DNA of 64,000 bases from Chamaea fasciata (taxonomy: Eukaryota > Chordata > Aves > Passeriformes > Sylviidae): NCBI GenBank assembly GCA_029207755.1, contig JARCOQ010000006.1, positions 27,796,522 to 27,860,521 of the forward strand. The letters are read 5' to 3'. A program made the translations under genes and the position numbers. Positions 25,727 through 36,924 of the stretch are shown in pieces. The notes beneath the pieces are model-generated. The model searched no databases. It was not told where the DNA came from and saw nothing but the letters and a program-made list of their open reading frames with translations. How positions within the stretch are numbered: the first letter of the stretch is position 1; each line of letters begins with the position of its first letter.

Positions 25727-27153
25727 CTGCTGGAACGTGTCAGCGATGCTCCAACCCCAGAATCCCTCCTGTCCTGGATCCCTGTGGGCTCTTCTGTTTC
25801 GTTCAGCGAATTCCCTGTACTGTCGAGGTCACTTGGTGTTCTTCGATCATTATCTACATCAAGGTGAATCTGCTTTGGAGAGGAAGGACACGGGGAGATG
25901 GAGTCGAGTGCTGAGTCAGAGTCTCCTTCATCTGAGAACTTCTCTGACCACTGGTTCACTATTCTCTGCATCCCTTTGACATGGTATAGGATGTCGTCTA
26001 GTTCTGGGAATATGTCTTCATTTTCGAGGTCGGCCAGGTCACTTGTACTGGAATACAGGATTGAACCTGGCACATTGTCATAAATACTCAGGCGGCTGCT
26101 CATTGAACTGGAGGAGTTGCGCCTTTTTCCCATGCCTAGCTCTTTGGAGCTGTCGCCACTGTTCTCCCTCTGGAGGGTGAGGTGGCCGTGTCCATGGAAA
26201 CTCCCTGTCCTCCAGTTCACAGAGGTGTTGCCTTCTGTAGGGGAGAAGTTGCCGTTGGAGAGTGCTTTGGGAAAAGTGCCAGGCTTATGGTCCTCAGGGA
26301 TAAAAAACACTGTGTCTTCCGCAAAACTGCCCCGGTTCTTGAAATTTTGCTCCATCACATCACTGAATGTTGACTGATTGAAGGGGTCGAAGCCTTCCAG
26401 GTACATGCCCACCCTTTTATTGTAGGCACTGAGGCTGCGTGTTCGTGTGACAGGACTGGGCGTGCTGACAGCACTGCTCGTCTCAGACTGACTACTGCTG
26501 CTGCTGGTCTGGGTGGAATTGGAGACGCTCCTCTTTCGTACCATAGGGAAATTGATGTGATTGCCATTAAGGGTGGAAATCTCCACGCAGTTAAGTTGTT
26601 TCAGTTTATCTTCATCCATGCCCTCCTGCAGGATTGGCCCACTAATAATCAGGCCAAGCTTTGAAGGAGCTTTGCTCTTGCCATGGTGAGAACTCTTGAT
26701 TTTAAGACTCTCCATTCTCTTGAGGAGGCTCTTTGTTTTGGACTTGGCGTTCTTCTCGTTGGCTTTTGTGTTGAAGCTGAAGCTATTCAGCTCCCTGGGT
26801 GAGGGCAGGCTGCTGAATGAGTCATCGTTGGCTACAAAATTGCTCGATGAACAAACACTCACTACTGAGTTTGTCCTGGTGGTAGAGGCCTCGCTCTGCA
26901 GGGTGGGCTGGTGGCTGCTGGTGCTGCTGATGCTCAGAATAGAAGCCACCTCCTGGCGTTCACTGAGGTCTGTGAGCACACTCTCCCGGCTTGCTGCGTT
27001 CGTCAGGTGAGGAGCTTCTGGGGATGGGATATTCAAATCTGGTTTTGGAGGAAAGACATCAAACTCTTCAAGCCGCGACCACCTCTTACTGTCCCTCTGA
27101 AAAGTCCATTTGCCACTTATTGCACAAGGTTCGTCTTCATCTGAATCTTCACT
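25727..27153 (-). CDS. DLC1: DLC1 coding exon 5 (large linker exon, residues 78-553)
   Basis: This 1427-nt exon encodes the serine-rich, mostly disordered linker. It begins SEDSDEDEPC after TTCTTCGCAG and ends TRSSR at CAGCAG|GTGAGA. Recognisable motifs are RTRSLSAYNK near residues 314-323 (14-3-3/kinase type), KRRNSSSS near 420-427, SIYDNV at 433-438 (the tensin SH2/PTB-binding segment in DLC1) and LDDILYHV at 462-469 (the LD-like helix reported to bind talin and FAK). The last two place the protein at focal adhesions. Four residues, GMGK, sit just before RRNSSSS and are absent from the human protein as I recall it. The 5' acceptor is a tandem: a second usable AG lies 15 nt upstream. Several plus-strand ORFs here are shadows. 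Confidence 0.97.
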
Positions 27154-29955
27154 CTGCGAAGAAGAACCCTGAAAGTATTGCTTGCAAACTACTCAAACAG
27201 CAAAGGTGGTTACATTTAAATACAATGTCCACTAAACTGCTTTAAGCACAACCTGGTTCTCACTGAATTAAAAGTGAATAGTCTTTTACTTCAGGGAGAG
27301 GAAGATTAGGCCATAAAGCCTAATCACGGGAAAAGATAACACGATACAAGCAATATATTTTAACTGTTTTTAAATACAAAATTTTAAACACAAAAGATAT
27401 CCCGTTCATAAAAAAGAAACAAACAATACAATCTACTTTGAATTGTTCTATTTTAAAAACCCTAGTATCCATGGACTTTTAATTAATTGGTCACAGTGGA
27501 TAGCCCTCACATCAATGGAAATTCCTGGCATGCATAACATTTTAAACTGGAGTCAGTCAGGGGTTGGGGTCCCTCTGGACTCTATCCAAAGCTACACTTT
27601 GTTGATAGTGGCTATATGTTTATACTCCTCTTTGCAATTATGAGATGTTTCTCATACATTCTGAATTTTAGTGGCTTAATTCCTTACCCATTTGGGAACT
27701 CTGAACAGACTCCTCACTGTGACTAATGAGACAGCAAAAGAGACTCTTGCACTGCTAGAGCGTGATGGCTCCAGGCTCTTACCTGGTCCACTCTTCCTCC
27801 CACAGGCTAGCAGCTAACATTTTAAGAATGTTCTGTGAATTCTCTACTTCAGTCTAGCTTCAGGCTAACTTTAACACTCATAGATAGCGAGCAGCAAGAG
27901 CTCACTGACAGTGTAGCACGTAGAGTAAATTGTAAATAACATGTTTGATCTATGAGTAATGCTTAGAGTACAATTACACATACATCAATTACGCCTACAA
28001 TCTTTACATCTAAATACTGAAAGGGAATGATCTCGACATATTTGGTCTTCTAAATTTATGGAAAGTTTCACATTATAATATATGGAGGAATAAAACCAAT
28101 GAAGATATTTTAATATGACACCATGAAACCACAAAATAACCTTTGGTGTTTAGACTAAGAAACACTAATTGCCACCCAGGTTCATAAATTTCACTTCATT
28201 TGTTTAATTTGCTTTAATTTAAAAACAAACACATGCATGCCCCAAACTGTAACTATTTGTGTGCCAAGAATACAAACATTTATTCTTTGAAAAACAAGTA
28301 AATTATTCATATTACATGCAGCTTATGTATGTAAAATTCAGATCCTGATCATCTCCTAGTTTTTCTTTTTTTCTTTTTATAGGACATTTCATCAGCTCAG
28401 GAAAATAAGCGAAATACTGTATTTATTTCTTATGACCAAATACACAAGACACAGAGCAAGCATCGTTTTCTTTGTCTCCCAACTACTGCATGCTACTTTT
28501 GTCCATGACTCAGATATAAACCCAAGAATTCTGGCTTGCTTATTGAAGTTTTCAGCAAGAAAAAAGTAATCTGAAACTGCCAGTGGATAATAATGATGGT
28601 TTGGGGGTGAATGAGACAAACCAGAAGAAAAAAAGAAAGCAGTAAAGTGATTTTAATTTGCAAAGAAGTCAGTGGAAACATAAAGAAACATGTTTTTGTC
28701 AGCAGAATTTTCCCTAGTGTCTAAAAGTTTTAAAAGTTAAGTATTGATTTTATTGACATCACAAACGAAAGGGAATAGGCTCCAAGTCCACCTGCCAGAA
28801 CATGGGTGCTAAATGAAATTCAGGAAGGACTGAAATGAAACAAAAGGTAACATCCAGACTCTGGAAGATCTGAGGTTTGGACCTGAAGTCAGGTCTGGTC
28901 TGACCTCTAATATCAACACTGATCATACCACTGTTAACAAGGTTCAGGAAAAAGGATGAGAAATCTTCTAGTGGTCATAACTGGCAATCCAGCTGTCTAC
29001 CCCTACTTTCAAGGAGTTACTACCCATGCTGTGTCAGACAGAGTGTTATCTTTTGGAGCTTGGATGCTCTTTCCAACATACCTCAATCAGATAGGGAAAG
29101 AGGGGATTAATTCCTGGTAAACAACTTCAGAGCATTTGTATGCATTCTTGTTAGGGGTAGGGCAGCATTGTATAGCCTTAACTCAGCCATCTTTATCTGC
29201 AGTTGTCATATCCCAGGGGACAGTATCAATTACTGATCCCTCCTAGGACACACACATAGTTTTAAGACAGCTATTGAGTGGTTCGTTATTAGCAAGTCAG
29301 TACCACCTTACTGAAATTACAGTAGATGCTCTCTTATTTCTCACCCTGCTCCACAGGAATCCTGAAGATTTAGGAAACACTTTTAGTTCCCGCTGAGCTC
29401 CCTGGTAACATGCAAACTTTCTGAAAAGGTAGCTGTTCCATTCTGAAAATAAATTGGAAAGGAAGCAATGTGCCTAATCCTTTCCTTTGCAGGCCAAGCA
29501 CAGTCTATCTGATCCTGTCTGCATCATAATAAAATAATACAACTCTAAAGTGATGGCAGAGAACCAAAACTGAAGATGACGCCAAAGACAGTGGTCTAAC
29601 ATTAAGGTCAGCTCACTGTGGCCATCAAGCCTACTCTATAAAATCCTGCCTGAGCGCAGGCAATAGGCTACAACACCCACAACATCACCAGCAGAGAAGT
29701 CCAGTGCCTTTCACACTGGAAGCAGCGTCCCATGGGAAAAGTTTGCTAGACAACCTTTACCCACTGCCAAGCCTTGCACTTTTCACTCAGTGAGAACACA
29801 AAAAGAAATGTAAGCAGATTTTTTACTTTTTTACTGTGTCCTTGCCAGGTTCTACTCAGGTGTAATCCTAAACTGAAGCTAAACAATCTAGATGGGTGGT
29901 TTTTTTCAGTTTTATTAACACATAATGCTGTAACAGAAGAATTAAATGAACTTAC
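27154..29955 (-). other. DLC1: DLC1 intron 4
   Basis: 2.8 kb. Its 3' end carries two in-frame AG acceptors 15 nt apart (exon starts at 27168 or 27153). The rest is AT-rich unique sequence. Confidence 0.85.
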
Positions 29956-30019
29956 CCTTTTCCTGTGGGGACTAATTTCTAGCTTCATCACTGCACATTT
30001 GTTTAAAGTATTTAAGCGC
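29956..30019 (-). CDS. DLC1: DLC1 coding exon 4 (end of SAM domain, residues 56-77)
   Basis: This 64-nt exon has a CTTTGCAG acceptor and an AAAAGG|GTAAGT donor. It encodes RLNTLNKCAVMKLEISPHRK plus a final Arg, the end of the SAM domain and the start of the linker. The exon ends in phase 0, so the next acceptor choice (see exon 5) can add whole codons without breaking the frame. A plus-strand ORF of 99 codons over this exon (29774-30073) is a shadow. Confidence 0.96.
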
Positions 30020-33000
30020 CTGCAAAGAGCAAAGGAGACCATATTAAGAGAATATTCCAGTGTTTTGATATAGGCTATTCCAGTTCAAAGCTTTTGTGAA
30101 GGCTGTCCCCAAACTGCTCAGCATACAAATAGCCACAAGCAGAGTTTCAATTAGAGCCCTAATTTACTTAACTATTAACCCATTACATTTGGCTGTACTC
30201 TAACTTTAGAGGGAGCGATAGAGGACTACTTGTCACAATTACCTGAACCAAAGTAAAGAGAAGTTAATGGAAACTTGGATGAAACTGAGAAGTACATCAC
30301 ATCCTACAAATTGTAATAATTACATTGGTTCTAAATAGAAGATATCTGAACCCTGAAACACTCAAGCTTGACAGACTAAAAATAACAGAAAAGTCTTCCA
30401 ATTTGACACTGTAAACATGTGACTATATTAAAAAAAGCATACTGCTTTAAAATTGTACTTTATAAGCTGAAACTTCCCAGAGGAAAACTGATTTTCCACT
30501 TACTAGATGGCTACTTTGTTTTTGAACAATGATTATTTTTGATACAGTCCTGGGACAAGACCACTTGTCAGTTTAAAAATAAAACCCAACCAGAAGACAG
30601 ACCCAATTTCTGCTTCCTAAACTGAAAGTTTCTTTCATATATGGAAGTATTTTTCTGAAGGACTAAAATTTAAACAAAAATAAATTGCTGCAGCAGCAAT
30701 AGCTAACCAGCCTCTTTGTGAAATGTGACAGCAGTCTGTATACGTATCTTGAAGTACTGTATGAATACATATGAGCATTCCTCTGTTCCTCAGTGAGCTG
30801 ATCTGGTCACCTGGCAGGTATCCCTAAAACAACCAAAAAATGATCTTTCTTCTCCTCTCTTCCCCAGTCACTCAGCGTGCAGGGCTGAGCACAAGCAACT
30901 TAAAACACTGCAAAAGTTGGTGCTATTTGTGACAGAGCCCCAAGGCAGGTTAGGCTCAGCTAAGTGCAGGCTGCCACAGTCTCCTGCCCTTCTCCACGTC
31001 CTTGCCTTCCCAGGAACTGCTCCAAGGACACAGTTCAACTAAAATCTGCACTGGCAAAGTGTGGTTAGAGAACTGCCGGTGCTATGGCAAGGCAAAAAGA
31101 AGAAACAGGCTGGGCACGATGCAGAAGGCAGAAAAACTGAGGAAGTGATAGTTTCCTCCTGTGTCAGTACTTCCACTCATGAGACTGTAATGTGGGTTGG
31201 ATGAGGAGACGAACTGAGCTGAAAACCAATCTTTCAATATTTCTTGGAGTTGAATTTCCCCTGGGTCAGTACCCTGAGTTGCGTGAAGAGTTGTGTGTGC
31301 AGGGAGTAGGGCCGCCCTTCTCCTTCAACTTTGCAATTTGCGACCCAAATTCAACAGAAGCAAAGCTGAGCTTTAAAAAGCCTAATTCATTCCGAGGGAA
31401 GTTATGTAAACTTCACATAAAAATTCATTTGAGCGAAGTGCAATGAAGAGCCTGTATCTGCAGTTTGGAAAAGCTAAAAAGGCAAAGAAATACTGACATG
31501 CCCTATGGCTTCAAATGAATTTTCACAGACTCATGATATTTGTACTCGAATGTAAAAAATGTGTGCACAGGGGGAATTACTAGTTTCTTCTCTTTCCTCA
31601 TGCCTTTTATGCACAGGATTGGCTGCAGATGGTATTTACACAGGGCTTGATCCTGAAGCCATCAAAGAAAATGAGAAAGCTGCTACTGATGCTTTTGCTG
31701 CAAGTCATGAAGTAAAAAAGAAAAGGCAGTTTGATCTATAATTAGACCCAGCCACAACACAGCAGAGAAGAAGAGGAACAGGAAGAATCGCCATGGGTCA
31801 AACAGCAGCGCAGTGGAAGGTTAGAAAAGTTATCCAGATTTCTCTTTTTTATCCAGATTTCATCTTTGCTCTGAATTTAGAAGGCAAAAGGCTCAGTCCT
31901 GCTGGCTGCAGCTGGTGGGTACATGCACAAGTCCAGTGAATTCAGAGGAATTGTATTTATGGTGTGGGTGAAGGGTGAATGTCCCATCTACAGGCTACAC
32001 ACAAAACTGTTTGGTTTTTTTTCAAGAGGCCACACAAGCATCAAAAAGCTGCCTCCCTTTCTGCTATAAACACATTCTCCTCTCAATGTCCGGGATCTCA
32101 AGACCAGGAAATATTAAACTGGTTTCAGTTCCATATTGTGTAATAATTTACAGATTTCACAGTGTTGCAACCTTTGACTTATGCAGAGAGGAGTTACCAC
32201 TGAATCCCTGGATCAGGCTTTATCTAGCTCCAGCCTGTCTGGCCACTAATAAAGACAATCTCTGATTTCACAAAGATTACATCGCAAGACTTCTTTCCTA
32301 CTCAACTAAAATGCCTGAAAGAGGTGGAAAGGGTAGAGCAAAGACCTTTATTTTCACAGAGCGTATTTTTAAAAAACATCTCCTTGCACACATCTCATGA
32401 AAATTAGTACAAAGGCAAGATAATGTAACCCCCAATGAGTGAGGTTAAATTCAACAGCAGTGAGGCAAACAAAGTCTCTGTTATATATTTGACATGGATG
32501 CATCTCAAGACCAGTTTCCCTTTTAAAATCTAAATGCTCTGCAGCAATTGCATCAGGTCTGCAACTCCCATTACACTCGTCACACATCCTGCTTCAACCT
32601 CTGCTCAAATTCAGGAGTCCTTGAACTATGCACCACTGAAAATACAGTACAGGATGCAAAATTGCCTTCCAAATATATTAGTGTGTCTTAAAAAATCTAA
32701 GCTTCCAGTTTGGTTTGTCAGGATGAGATTTACCTATACAACTGTCATTAACCTTCACATATGCTTTGCAATACCTTTTTAAGCCTATAAGCACATATTC
32801 ATTTTCTACAGATCTTCTCATCTAATTGATGCTACTTAATAAACCACAATTTTCTCTTCTGGGTCTGGACCTTCTTCTTTGTCAACTCCACTCCCAGGTA
32901 TAAGTTCACTTATCATCTCCTTACTGACAGTCAGCAGACCTGCCTCATTCTTTAGGTCCGTCTTACTCTGCCCAAACCTGTCCCAGTGACACCTTCCTGA

Positions 33001-36000
33001 AGACAAGATGGGTGAGGGAGGATTGCTGCAGACAGCAGTTACAGCCACTTTCACCGCCTGCCTGTCTCACTCTCAATCTCAACTATGCCTCCTACCCTGG
33101 CCACTCTCTAGATGACTGTTTGCATGACAAGATAATATTCTTTCCCATCATTTAGAGAAGCGTCTTTGAGTCAACCCTCTCTCTACATCTTCACAGCCAG
33201 AAGTTATCTTACTGCCATGGAGCATTCTATCTCCAAGACATCACTTTTCCTCACCTCCATGGACTGCTACCGTGGCTCTCATTCTCCTTCACCCCAGCTC
33301 TGCACACCCCTTCCTCCTGAGGACGACCAAAGCAGTAGGACTTGCCCCTCTGTCCTAGGCCCCAAATCAGCCCATATCAGCCCATTACACAGCCTGAACC
33401 TGCTGCACCCAAAACATGAGGCACTGGAGCTTCTCTCAGAAATGAGCAAATGATGCATTTTTCTTAGTCTTGTCAGAAATGGCCAAACTAGTTTAGCCTG
33501 AACTTCTTTTAAGAGAGGCAGCCTGAACAAGACATTCACTATGAAAAACTATACTGTGAACAGCTAACTTCTAAAATAAAATGTGGATTTATGATGTGAA
33601 GTCTTTTTTAAACTAGGTACTAGTCAGTTCTATACTGGGTATAACACCAGGCAATTAATTTTGTTCTCATTAACAGAAGTTCTCACCCCATGCAACCAAA
33701 TAAAGAAGAAGGAATGCAGAATATTAAGATTTATGCATTTTAAACTACAATTTTGAATTTGAGGAATTGTGTGGTCTAACTTTGAAGTTTAAAATATGCT
33801 CTTGATGGACTTAAATTCATGATTCTGCTTATAGAGCAAAGTCCAGCTCCATTATACATGTAACTAACTGTCATACAAGGACATTCTTGTCTCAGTGGAC
33901 AGCCTCTAATTTGTCTCTTGGGGTTCATCTGCATGTTCTTCTGCAAAAGAGGTCAGTTCTCCACAGACCAAATGATACAAACAGTGAATACATTACAACC
34001 AATTTCTTGGATCAGAAGTCTTGATGATAAAAGATTTAAGAAACCTCTTGCACACATAGTGTAACAGATTCCTAGCCCTGCATAAGGAGATTTAAAAGGA
34101 TTTCCATCATGGCTTACTATGTGTTTTGTACTCAGCAACAACCTCTAGGATAAGCATGTTTCAGTACTTAGTTTCATCAGCACATGATGCATCCAGTTAC
34201 TCTTTGGAGATAAATTCCCAGTCACTAATCTACACAGAGTTTTATGAAACCAAGGCCAGCACTGGTTTGCACAGTCATCAAAAAAAGCATCCAAGAAATT
34301 AAAATACAGTCATCACTCTTAAATTTTTAACCCTTCATTTCATGGTAAGATCATTAAATGACATTTCTTAACCATCTCTTTCTGAATGCCATGTGCTATC
34401 CATAGCTCAAGTCTCAACCCACTTTTCACTCGAAAATTTTCCTTAAAAAAACATAACGGGGTGGGTTAAAGTTAATTTTCCTGCTTACATTAATAAGGTT
34501 ATTAAATAATAATTAACCATACTGTTCATATGCAAGCTACCATTTAAAATGCTTCAAACTTAAAAAAGAAACCCCTGTCACTGTGACTTCTAGTCTTTTT
34601 AAACCAGTTCTTTCACATGCAGTTATCAGAACAAGGTAATTAGAACTTCTGGGTTACACTGACCATTTATACAGAAAAGCAGATTCTCAGCACAGAGCTC
34701 TTACCATTTTGTTAACATCCACTGTGTACAATGTTCACTTAGCTCTGTGCTGAAAGGGCAAATAACTCCCAAAGCATTCTGATTTTCAGTCAAGAAACAG
34801 TGATAGACTTACAGTTGTGAAACTGTTCAAAGCCTTTACTGAGTAAACCCCTTTACTGTTTACACACTGACCATGGCATGAGTCAAAATAAACCCAGGCT
34901 GCAGGCAGAAAGGCAGCATTCCAAACTATGTGCTTCTCCACAGTTTTTAATGAGCTTTGCAAAATTAAACACAGAGGCGTGGAAAAAAAATCTAAAGGTG
35001 GAAATGTTATGATAATGTACTGCTTTTGTCTAAAACACATGGTAAAAGGCCAAATTCAGAAATCTGAGATGGTTAACTGGATTGCTTCAATTGTATTTTG
35101 AGGTGGGATCTGAATGTTCCTGGAGATACTTCAGTGTCAGTTTTAAAGTTATTCTGTAAAAGATAACTCTGATGCACAAGCCACAGGCTTCAGAATGATA
35201 GAGTTCAACTTTAAAATCTTTGTCTCATCTCATAGAGATATGGAGCGCACATTGCTATTTTCATCAGTGAGAAACAGTCTGCTGCCCTTTTTCCACCTGT
35301 ATAATTAATTAATCCCAGGTTAAAAAGTATTCTTGGAGGAGAGCACCAAAAGCAAAATATGTTGGCCTAACTGTATTTTGTTTTCCTGGTGAGGGAAGAC
35401 CATGCTTCTGGGAATCAGCATTTATTCATGTTGCTATACTTTCTGTTCAATGACTTCCTGAGTTCCAGGGCACACAAATAAGTAGACCAGTGCATCATAT
35501 TTAAATATGGATGGAATAGGCATGTCTTGCATGAATTTAACATTAATGAGATTTTCCCCTTCCTAATGACTGGACAACAAATCTCTTTTCTTAGTCTGAA
35601 AATCCTGTAAATATTTCTGAAGAACTTTAAATTCCAGTTCCTCTCTTTCCCTTCCAAGTATGGCAGTGATGGCATGAGAACACTATAAACTTAAAGCTGT
35701 TCTTAAAAGGGTTTTGTAATTCATTAGAATTACTGACATTTAGAGTTGCAGACACCATGCATGCAGTATCCAAAAGCATTCATTTTGCAGGCAGCTGGAA
35801 AGCTGCCATACTGAAGGACAGAGCCATAAAACTGCACTTATTTCTAGGTAAGAGGAGAAACAAGAAGTCAAAAGTTTTTCTTTTGCGATTTAAGATTGTG
35901 GACTCACACTACAGGAGGTAACTGATAGATGGATTACTGCTCGATGATGTCAGATGGGGCTATTGTGATTGCTTTTATGACCAGACTGGTAATGCTGAGG

Positions 36001-36842
36001 CTGTAGTTCTGTAAAAAACATCCTGCCACATACCAGCAGGTCTTGCTCCCTCTTTTTCTCTACCTATCCCTTCTCCTGCTTCTGCAGCTGGCTGTGGTGA
36101 CCTGCCCCATTCTTCACACCTACTGTGAACTTCATTATGGTTTTCCACTGATTTAATTCACTAACCCAGAAAAGCACTATCATGACCCTTTTTGTGAGGT
36201 GAGTCAGCTGAACTGGTTTGTGGAAGGAGCGTCCGTAAACAACAATTCGAGTTAATGTGAGCATGTGGCTGAGGGCAGACCCATCTTTGGAACAGTGATA
36301 AACTATCAGATTCCCTTACATTATCCCTTTCAGCCTTACCCACGTTCCACAGGGCAATGCACTGAGGCCAGCATGAGGGTTTGTATATAGAGCACTTTGT
36401 TTATACACAGCATTTTGTTTGTATACACAGCTGTCCACCAAGGTAAGAAAGGAGAGTGATGGAGTGCATTAGCATTGCTTTGCTGATACTGCTTCCAAAA
36501 CCCAATTCCTGTGTGGGAACTGGTGCGGCAGTTGTACGTGCAGATGACTGTAGCCAGCACAGTTCTGCTTTTACATGCCTAACTAATTTGGGAATTAGGA
36601 AAGAAAGCAAACAAAGAAGAATAATAAAAAATATGCCTATGAAATCCCTGTCACAAAGATTCCGGCCACACTCCTCCCAACTTTCTTTAAAATAAGATCC
36701 GCAAACATTACCTAGCCCAATAAAGTATTTTAATGAAAACCACATACTTTTGTGTGCTTTTTTGTTGTGCTTTTCTCCAGGTACTTTCTATTACATAGGA
36801 AGGGTTTGGTTTCAAAATGCAGTGCCATTTTTATTCACCTAC
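30020..36842 (-). other. DLC1: DLC1 intron 3
   Basis: 6.8 kb of mostly unique sequence. It holds two weak coding-like fragments that I cannot name, on + at 31617-31741 and on - at 32836-33054. No mobile element is recognised. Confidence 0.8.
31617..31741 (+). other. Possible orphan terminal exon or retrocopy fragment (plus strand)
   Basis: A convincing pyrimidine tract and AG (TTTCTTCTCTTTCCTCATGC, then CTTTTATGCACAG) end at 31616. They are followed by an open frame of about 40 codons: LAADGIYTGLDPEAIKENEK, then AATDAFAASHEVKKKRQFDL and TAA at 31739-31741. The composition is protein-like (acidic/basic, alanine-rich helix). I do not recognise it. It is antisense to DLC1 and no upstream partner exon is identifiable. 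A chance ORF is possible. Confidence 0.25.
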
Positions 36843-36924
36843 CTGCATAATGCCTCAATAGCATCTCTGTCCAGAAAATCATGCTCTCGCTTGACTAGAG
36901 CAATGTCAATTGGAAAAAGGAGAT
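36843..36924 (-). CDS. DLC1: DLC1 coding exon 3 (SAM domain, residues 29-56)
   Basis: This 82-nt exon follows a TTTTCCTGCAG acceptor and ends GCAG|GTAGGT. It encodes LLFPIDIALVKREHDFLDRD and then AIEALC, the middle and C-terminal SAM helices. It starts in phase 1, completing Asp29, and ends in phase 2. The residues agree with vertebrate DLC1 apart from conservative changes. Confidence 0.96.
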
